Assembly (NCBI GenBank): GCA_030581615.1
Contig: JAKTTT010000009.1
Coordinates: 372,001-436,000 of the forward strand
Origin: Alloascoidea africana
Taxonomy: Eukaryota; Ascomycota; Alloascoideomycetes; Alloascoideales; Alloascoideaceae
DNA length: 64,000 bases
Direction of reading: 5' to 3'
The stretch's first letter is position 1. Each line of letters begins with the position of its first letter. Shown here piece after piece: positions 56,051 to 64,000 of this stretch. The notes below the pieces were generated by a model. The model did not search any database and was not told where the DNA came from. It worked only from the letters and a program-made list of their open reading frames with translations. The position numbers were made by a program, and so were the translations under genes.

Positions 56051-59000
56051 GAAGATGGCGTGCGATACGGCTGGAGCTGAGAGAAGGGACGGGGGAGCGG
56101 TGGAACTGGAGAGAAGCTATGTGGGATCTGGGGTATTCGGGACCTTTGGATCTGGATGCTGGAGGAGGAGGACTAAAGGACACAGACACAAACCTGGAGG
56201 AGACTCAAAGTAATATCTGCTTCTGCCTGAGGAGGGAGAAAAAGCATGTTTTTTATATATGGGCGGCCCAATATTAAAATCGCTCCCAGCTATTTTACCT
56301 TAGACTTGCAGACATGTGCAGGATCATGCAGCGAGTGTGCATGCATGACGTGTATGGGTGTAAATTTACTGTACGCAAAATAAGTTGCAAGGGTTCCGCT
56401 TTGGGAGGTTTCCCTACATAATCTCATGTACCTGCTTCCAAATCAGGAAGAATGTTATTCCAGAATTCTGCGGCCTCGCATCAATGGGAAACTCCAAAAT
56501 TGTGGGAGCGAGGTTGAAACTTATGCTGGCCCAAAACGGTTTTCTCTTCCATCCCGTCTTGCTCTTTCTTTGGTGCTAGAGAAAGCCGGGGTTTGGACTA
56601 GGGCTAGGGCTGGAGCTGGAGCTGGAGCCTGGGCTTAGATTTAGGCTTTGATTTCAACTGTAACGCCAAGTGGAAAAGAAGAGCCAGAAACAGGAGTTCC
56701 AAGCCAATTCCAAAAAATGCTTGTTGCTATTTCAAATAGCGAAATCCAGCGCAAAACCTGTTAGCCATTGTCTTTTTCTGACACTTTAGACAATAAATAA
56801 CAGCCATGCTACACACCTCTTTTGTCGAGTTTGAAAAGGACAGATATAGAACAGCATTGGGAGTTGCTCCGACCCAAATCAGAAGTCATATATACCCATC
56901 TAAAACATGGAAACGCCTTTAAAGTTTCATCTGGTTTGACGAAAAAAGAAGAGCATTTCAACAGTAATCATCACACTTAGGGACTGTTGAACAAAGAGGT
57001 TCCTAGAGCTCGTTAAATTGGTGTTGTAGAACCTCAACCCTTATAATTTTCATTTCCTCACACTACGCATCGTTTTGTAAGCTTTATTATATGTGGGAGA
57101 TCTATAATTTTGGAAACGCGCAAAAGCACATTTAGAGGTCACAGCGCTGGAGCTGAGCTGAAAAAGAAAAGGCCCAACCCTTATTTCAAGAGGTCCTGTT
57201 CCCCTCCATCTATCCGTACAGCACCCGAACGCAGATGTAGAGAAGGAAGAAAATGGCAGAACGCTCATGGATCTCGCAAGCAGGGATCACTTGCTGTACG
57301 GCAATGGGCTTCTGTGCCAGCCCGCCACTCCAACAGGAGCCCAGGGAACGAGACTGCAACCGAATTCCAATTTAGATTATAGTATCGAGTTTTTAGCATG
57401 ATATATCTCGGCGGTGAAACGACACTACAAAGCCAAAAACAAAAGGAAACCGGAGATAGAAATCAGAAACTTGGATATCGTGAAAAATAGAAACTGCGAG
57501 TGAACATGTAGGCAGGCAGCCCTGCTGAAGAAACATTGCTTTGGAGATGGATCTCGTCGATCTGATAATTTATGGGCTCAAAATTTGCTGTTTTTAGAGT
57601 CTCCTATCCACTGGTTTATTCGCCTGCCAAGCACGGCTCTTTAAAAACTTGTCGAAAGCAAACGAATCTATCGCTGTGTACTGAAAACAACAGAACAATC
57701 TGAACGCTACACCCTCTTCTTTTCCTGGAACCACATTTTCATCAAATCTAATTATTAATTTACGATATCCGAAACCAGTCCTACAAAAAAAAAGTAGTAG
57801 ATACATACACATGCAATTCGATGAAGATGAAAAAGAAATTGAAAATTGAAAAAGGCAGGCAGGAAAGAGAAGAGGAGAAAGTGGTGGTGTTGGTGGTAGT
57901 GCTCTCATAATGAGACAATGCAGATAGATGAAATAGGAAAAGAATATGCAATCACATTTTATCTTGACGTTTCTTTCCACTTTAGGACGATGTATCCAAA
58001 ATTAATCCAATCTATGGGGAAAATGAAGTATTCTTTACATCCGCTATCTTTATTACAATGTTGACCAATGTTGATGATCTTTTGGGGTTGCTACAGGTGC
58101 ACCCCCGATTATGAGACTGGATCCAAAAAAGACTCCAACGTCGTACATTCCTCCATTGTTAGAGATACACGCATGGTGTATTATCTCTCTGGTGACTGAA
58201 AGTGTGAAGGCTGAGTGAACACATACCAACCACTTAATTGACTACTCGAGAATGGCTTATATAGGTGTAATTGAAACAACTTCTGTGCTTGAATTTTTGC
58301 GTTATATACACACTATGTGGCTACACCATTAAACGTTAGACATCAGCTGTACTATCAAATTGGTTGCGTTTCGGCTTGACTCTGTTGTAAGCTGTATATA
58401 TACACACAAACTTGGTGGCATCTTGTTGCGACACAACTAGAGGTTGGGCGATTTGTATGGTACGCTCGACTCTCTGAACTAGTTGTTGTCTTGACACTCT
58501 GTGAAATAGGCATTCGGCATGGATTAAAACGAGGCACAACACCGTTCCCAAACTTTTCGGTAGACGTGTGTGTACGGAACAGGACGGAGTGAACTTCTTT
58601 CTTTTTATGTCATACTCCGTTAAATAAACACCAATAAAAAAGACTTTGATTTGAAGCGTATCGTATCGATCAGAAAGTAAAGAAAAAAGAAAAAGAAAAG
58701 TATGCTTCCCAAAACTCTTTATTGAAATACAGATTTTTAGGTTGATTTAAAAAAACCTGACCTAGCAAAGTCAAAAAGAAAATTTCAAAGGGTTGTCATT
58801 GCTGTCATCTAAATGAATATAAACTTTACAAGAAAAAAAGTTTCTGTTGACACTATTAAAACCTCCATGTCATATGAATCCCCAACCTTCTTTCCAGTTC
58901 TGATTATTTATACTGTGATACTGTTCAAGGAACCTTTACAGAAATGAATTGTTATTTGATGAACGTTACAAACCACGTGCCATCCATCAATTAGTGTATA

Positions 59001-61253
59001 ATCTCAAGTTTAACAAAGAATTGGAGGACAGCATCCGGATATCAGTACTAATTTCTTTGGTACAGACTTCATCCTAACTGTTATCATTCCCATTATTCAA
59101 ATCGATGTAATATTAATTGGAGTAAGTAGCGCCAAGGAGGTCCTTATGCCACTGCTTAAGTTTATGCTCCTGTCATCGAATGTGCCAAACGACTACTGTC
59201 TTGCGACTACAATCTGTTAAAATCATTAATAATGAAGAGGGGAAACTTGTGGGAAGCCATTGCATTTTCCAAGAGGGAAAAAATGTTTCAGACCCTGGTT
59301 CGCCGGGCATTATTTGTCCCATACAACATCAAACACACCTTCCAATACAGTGATATGCTTGGACAATAACGGCTTTTAATGTCCCCTATAAGTCTTGGAG
59401 ACTCCAATTCATTGTTCTCTTTTCGCTCATTCATTGGAAATTTGACTATGCATATATGGACACATTTGGTATGAAATATTTCACATTCTTCGCAAAAACA
59501 TCTGTCATGTTCGTTAGACTTCGGTTTGTTTTTTGGGAAAGATTATTTCAAATAAAACTTGCTTATGAGATCAGCCCTTTAAAAGTACGATTCTAGACAA
59601 GGCTGGATACATTTATAAATTTGGAATTGAACAAGTCCCTAAAGTCTTATAATCTATGTCTATCAGGAACTCTCTGAACATACCCTCTTGTGAAGCACCG
59701 ACAACGTTGGATCAAAACCCCTGCCTTTTGTTTGGCAACGTGATACGCCAAGCTCTGGAATGATATTGGTTCTCATTCAGGGTTTTGCCTCCCTGAAGCA
59801 TAAAATCAATAAATCAAGATCCGGCAATCACCTTGCAATAACTTGAAATTGAGAAAGGGATAACATCTATCATATCCTAAATTGGCATTTACAAGGCTTT
59901 TTATTTTCCCTTTTCATCTACTTTCCCTTTTCACTCCTATTTCATTTTCACGGTGCTCTTACATAAGATAATAGAATCAATGAATTGGAAATTCAAATGT
60001 CAGAAACATTGGGTATAATCAACGCAGTGCAAACTGTGAAGATAGAATAAACATGTCCCTGTCATTCAAGAAATTGAGTAGTATTGAAATAAAGTGCTAC
60101 CTTATCACCAACCCTCTCTAAAAAACCTCGGTAGGCTCCATTGTCCCTAGCACGTTGATTAATCTCTATGTTTGTTATATCTGTACTTGATTAACACCCC
60201 GATAATTTTATTGTTCTGTTATTCTTGCCCAAGATTTCATCTTGATCTATTTATGCCCAAGCTCAAATCAAGTAACTTTGTTGTGAAAACAATTTACAAC
60301 ATCTTTACCTCTTTAAAAATGACATTAGGCAGATAATCTGTATAAATTGAACTACCTCTCACTAAAAAAACAACCAAGCACGAAAAAAATCTTATAACGC
60401 TTTTACAATTCTCAATTTCACTTGAGAGCGCATAAGTTTGAATTCTAAGATTCTAGATCGTGTAGAAAAGGCTTTAGCACTAGTTGGTGCTCTTGGCATA
60501 CAAATGGAAAGCCATTAAAAGCAACCAGACATTCATCTCTACAGCTTTGTTTTATTTGTATAATTCTCAGTAAGGAATCCAACCCCATAAACAGATGTGT
60601 AATAGTTAGTTTAATTGAATTTTTGTTACACATGTAGTGTCAGTTTATCAACCAAAGCTTTTTACAGTTCGAGGTATACTGTTAAATTGTTTCTACCCTC
60701 AGTACGCTTTTTCTTATTTGCTTGAACAACTGATAGGCATGTATACAAATTACCATTTTCGAATTTATTTCTCTTTAATTGAAAGCTTTTCTGCTTTTAT
60801 TTGCTGGTGTTAAACTAAAAGTTGACGATCGGTGATGACAAGAAGGACGTGACCTGGCTTGGATCTCTAATCTGCATCTCTGCATAATAAGCTACACAGC
60901 ACAGATTTCAACTTCTCAATTAAGCAATCCATGTATTTACAACTAGACCAGTCAAGATAGACGGTGACATATTCTACCAAGATACAATGTATAAAAGGTT
61001 GACAACATACTATAGAAGCATGACTTTATACAATTGTACTTGTGTAAACTGTTACAACAGATGTGTAGAATAACAATCAAACAGTAATAGCAGCGCAACG
61101 AAGGAGCAAAGAACTTTTAGTATGTTCTGGCCATAATTGCAAGAAGTTGTTGGAGAACAAAGCGGAGAATGAACAAGAGCACCTGCAGAATAGGCATATC
61201 GGTAGGTATAAACAGGATAACGATGCGATTGGTTTCTCCGACCAACAAGGAAA
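56051..61253. other. Long gene-poor region
   Basis: About 5.2 kb. The left edge is the Myb gene promoter. A minus-strand frame at 57594-57980 (128 codons) has a pyrimidine-rich TTTTTTTTGTAG acceptor-like signal inside and a protein-like second half (TGFGYRKLIIRFDENVVPG), but no proper partner exon, so I do not call it. Short coding-like runs near 59.1-59.4 kb suggest decayed sequence. The remainder is AT-rich with no recognised RNA gene. Confidence 0.5.
57594..57780 (-). other. Possible terminal exon, unassigned
   Basis: On the minus strand, a poly-pyrimidine TTTTTTTTTGTAG is followed by about 60 open codons ending in KPVDRRL and a stop. The amino-acid mix (FGYRKLIIRFDENVVPGKEE) is not that of random AT-rich DNA. 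No upstream exon or family match was found. This may be a last exon of an unrecognised gene or a chance frame. Confidence 0.2.
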
Positions 61254-63630
61254 CTAATTGTGAACGGAAGAAGCATGACGTTTCAAAGCTTCACTTGCTT
61301 TAGAGATGGGCTCTAACGCAAATCTGCTTCGAGTACTATCTGAATTAGCCTTCATTATCTTCCTCTGCTTTTGTACATAGTCATCCAATTCGACTGTGAT
61401 GTCATCGATAAAAGATTTATCAAAGTCCTTAATCAATAGATGCACCAAACTCAGCCACGCGAGGACGCGGTAAACAACCTGTGGGTTTGGACTTGTTACG
61501 TTTGCTTTGTTGTCAATTTCAGAAGTTGTGGAAGAAGAGTGTACTTCAGGTGAAGTGCCAAACGCGGAGAAGATGCTTTTTCTGACAAGATCCTCGATAT
61601 CTGCTTTTCGCTCATCCGTGAGGGTGATGTATGGGGTAGAAGAGCCGGTAAATGATTTAGTTTCAGATCCATTTGCAGTTTCCGAGTTAGGTTTCTTGTC
61701 TCCTTCTATAGCTACACTTTCTAACTTCTCTGCAAGCTCTTCGATATCTGAGGCTTTTGGTATCAGCCTCTTTCTCTTCAATAAATCTTTCAATACATTA
61801 ATCAGAGCAACCTTTGCTGTTTCCATCGCATTGGACTGGAGGGTCATCTTAATAAACTTATATGAGAAATCTTCGCTAGTAACCGTTAATATTTTGGCAA
61901 TTAATGTGTATACCAGGGCACGAAGTTCTTGAAAATCTTTTGCTCTGAAGAAATCTGGTAATCCGTTTGGCGGTTGTACGGGTTGTGTGGTAAGAGCTAA
62001 TAACACTTGCATGAATATATTCAACTTGTCGTTTGATATTTGGGAGACGTTTTTTGTCAAAACATCATTATCCTTTGCAACCCACCAACTTAGGAAGCAA
62101 ATGACTTCACGAACACCCATTGAGATATTTGTTATATCCGCATCTGATCTAAAGACAAATTTGAAAGCAACATCAATGACAGTTGATAACGAAAGGTCGT
62201 CGAAATTGGCGTCTTTGGAGCTTCTCAAGGTAGAGTAGTAATGAGCCGCCAAAAATAGCATTCCATCTTGTGAAAGTTCAACTGCATCAGGATCTGACAA
62301 TGTGGAATAGTCGAACGTGATGCTGTCTTTGATTGGACCATTTAAAGACTTTTCTAGTGCAGACCTGTGCTTATTAGCGTAATCCTCTTTTTCAGGTTTT
62401 TTCTCGCTCTCGGCCAAGCATTCTATAAACTCGGTAGGATCCAAATCAAAAGAGTGTGAGAGCTGAGTGAGTCGATCTATCAGCTCAATTAAAGGCTGCT
62501 GGTATGGGTTTAAATTGTCAGATAAATGCCTAAAGTTTTGGTATTTTTCATTCCTGACGTTTGCCGGTTCATTTACCAAATTGTTTTTGATCTCAAAGAA
62601 AAGTTGAGATGACCAGTTTATAGACACATGACCAAGAGATACTCCAACAACAAAGGTTAGATAGCTCTGTAAAAGCTTTCTCTGGATGGACAACTCTATT
62701 TCATGTTTTGTTTCGTCCACAATTGGATCAGTGAGTGGAGGGCGATAGTCCCTCGCAAAAACATATAAACGGCGCAGAATCATGTGAAACACGGAGAGCG
62801 GCACCTTTGTGATGTTCTTCGAAAGCAGCGACACAAGAGCGGTAGCCGCTTTGGCCAGATAACGCGAGGGAACTTGAGTGTTCACCCTTTTCATTGAAGA
62901 AACCAACAGTTCAAAAAAAAGGTGAAACTCAACACCAAACTGCCTCTCGTTGCTCTCAGCGCCGTGTTTGCCCTCTTCTGTGTCAAACTCTAACTTGCTG
63001 ATATATTCAGTCGACTCCAGAAACAATTCCTTTGGGTTTCCATGCTCGCATAACAGGAAAAATATTTGATAAACTTGGGGAACCCCGGGCACTATCTTCA
63101 GTCCTAAAGCGAAATTATTTCCATCAATCATTGGAAGAATCTTTCCTAGGATATCCCACCCACATTCATACACGATAGAATGCTGCGCATTATTAGATCC
63201 AGAACATAATTATCGGAAGGGGAGCAAGCACACTCACATTTTTCTCAAGAACATCCGCAAGAACGGTCAGCAGATCAACCTTCTCTTCCTTGGTGAATCT
63301 GTTGGGCGAAGACAAGTTGAGATCGATAAAGACGCTAAACAGCATAAAATCTTGAGATTCCTAAATACACATTGTTTAGCAAAAGACACTACGCAAACAG
63401 TTATCATGGTGAATGCATACTATGGCCTCAGTGGCAACAGTTTCAATTGAGTCAAGTAGCTTAGCCGGTGATAGTAGATCTGATGGCGTCTTCTGTGAAG
63501 GACTGTGCCCGATAACTGTTTCTGTTTCTGTTTCGGATCCATGACCGCCCTCTACATCTGGATCTTCATCGTCTAATTGGGGGCGCTCGGCAAGGGGAGA
63601 AGATGACTGGGTATGGGCCTTCAAGGACAT
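61254..63630 (-). CDS. YAP1-binding / glomulin-family protein (Ybp1-like)
   Basis: A 753-residue helical protein from exons 63421-63630, 63238-63360 and 61254-63182. It resembles the Ybp1/Ybp2 family (Alf4/glomulin fold): in Saccharomyces Ybp1 protects the Yap1-Gpx3 peroxide relay and Ybp2 acts at kinetochores. Supporting blocks are KLLDSIETVATEAI then ESQDFMLFSVFIDLNLSSPN, ECGWDILGKILPMIDGNN, CEHGNPKELFLESTEYI and FHLFFELLVSSMKRV. Then come RYLAKAATALVSLLSKNI and a Ser/Thr-rich loop near 640-660. The first ATG in frame is at 63630; the leader (about 1-45) is acidic and disordered. Donors are GTATGC and GTGAGT; acceptors TAG and CAG; the first intron has TTGCTAAAC. Which paralogue function it serves is not decidable from sequence. 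Confidence 0.78.
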
Positions 63631-64000
63631 TGCTGTTGTGGTGGGCACTAGTCGCTTCGGCTGGAGTCAGCGAAGAGAAGGGAAGAGGTGGAGGGTGTAG
63701 GGATGGTGAGCGGATGATGAGTCGATAGGAAGAATCAACATCCCAGATACATACTCACAAGTATATATAGTTTCCTTTTCTATTTACGGACTCTAGTTGA
63801 TCCCTATCCGGTCAATACAATTCGGTCATAATGTACTAGTCTTTGTGTTTTGATTCCCTCGTCCCTTAATGTAAAATATCGACACTGGAATAGTTAATCG
63901 TATGCATATGAATTGGAGTTTGCAGTAAATGGCCCATTCTCTCGACTTTGGTCCTGAGATACCCATCTATCTCCTTTGATCTGACGCCTCCTTCCTTTTC
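63631..64000. promoter_or_regulatory. Promoter side of the Ybp1-like gene
   Basis: About 370 bp upstream of the Ybp1-like ATG up to the window edge. AT-rich with a TATA-like TATATATAG near 63762 on the + strand. No coding sequence is seen before the window ends. Confidence 0.4.

Noticed and set aside
58336-58551. A 71-codon frame on the minus strand
   Set aside because: Short, no family match, no CAAX or signal sequence, and an overlapping frame of similar length exists.
1-64000. CRISPR arrays, integrated plasmids or bacterial operons
   Set aside because: No spaced palindromic repeats or clustered bacterial-type genes were found; the Ada-like gene is the only bacterial-style module and has fungal context.

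Overview
The window looks like a chromosome arm piece from a basal (early-branching) budding yeast of the Saccharomycotina. Evidence: compact genes with short introns carrying GTAAGT/GTATGT/GTGAGT donors and CTAAC branch sites, Saccharomyces-like orthologues throughout, and a myosin-head/chitin synthase fusion that Saccharomyces and Candida lack but Yarrowia-like and filamentous yeasts keep. CUG falls on invariant leucines of the RNA polymerase III subunit, so CUG is read as leucine; the CUG-Ser/CUG-Ala yeasts are unlikely. I cannot name the species.

The left third (1-19.8 kb) is dense and housekeeping: PUP2 (proteasome alpha5, -), ADE3 (C1-tetrahydrofolate synthase, +), an F-box gene (-), TFB2 (TFIIH, -), RET1 (RNA polymerase III second-largest subunit, +), SFR1/MEI5 (Rad51/Dmc1 accessory, -), NOC2 (60S ribosome export/assembly, +), an intron-bearing tRNA-Leu(UAG) (-) and KEX2 (Golgi prohormone protease, -).

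The rest is sparse. A 4 kb AT-rich gap with a tRNA-Ala(UGC) leads to UBC8 (-). A 5.4 kb microsatellite- and GC-rich gap separates it from a striking gene at 31.25 kb (+): a bacterial Ada-type methyl-phosphotriester zinc module plus an AraC helix-turn-helix at the front of a long Ser/Gln/Asn-rich protein. Then come a class V/VII-like chitin synthase (-), a gap with decayed coding DNA, MOG1 (+) and LST4/FNIP (+) in a GC-rich patch, a possible small two-exon gene (49.2 kb), a SANT/Myb gene (-), another 5 kb gap, and a YBP1/glomulin-family gene (-) at the right end.

Functionally the genes are mostly unrelated neighbours, as is normal in yeasts. Themes are protein turnover (PUP2, UBC8, F-box), transcription and its machinery (TFB2, RET1, Ada-AraC, Myb), secretory/cell-wall biology (KEX2, chitin synthase), and stress or nutrient signalling (LST4, YBP1 family, Ada-like sensor). 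The most unusual candidate system is the Ada-AraC regulator with its very long upstream region; no complete mobile element, CRISPR array or operon-like defence cluster was seen.
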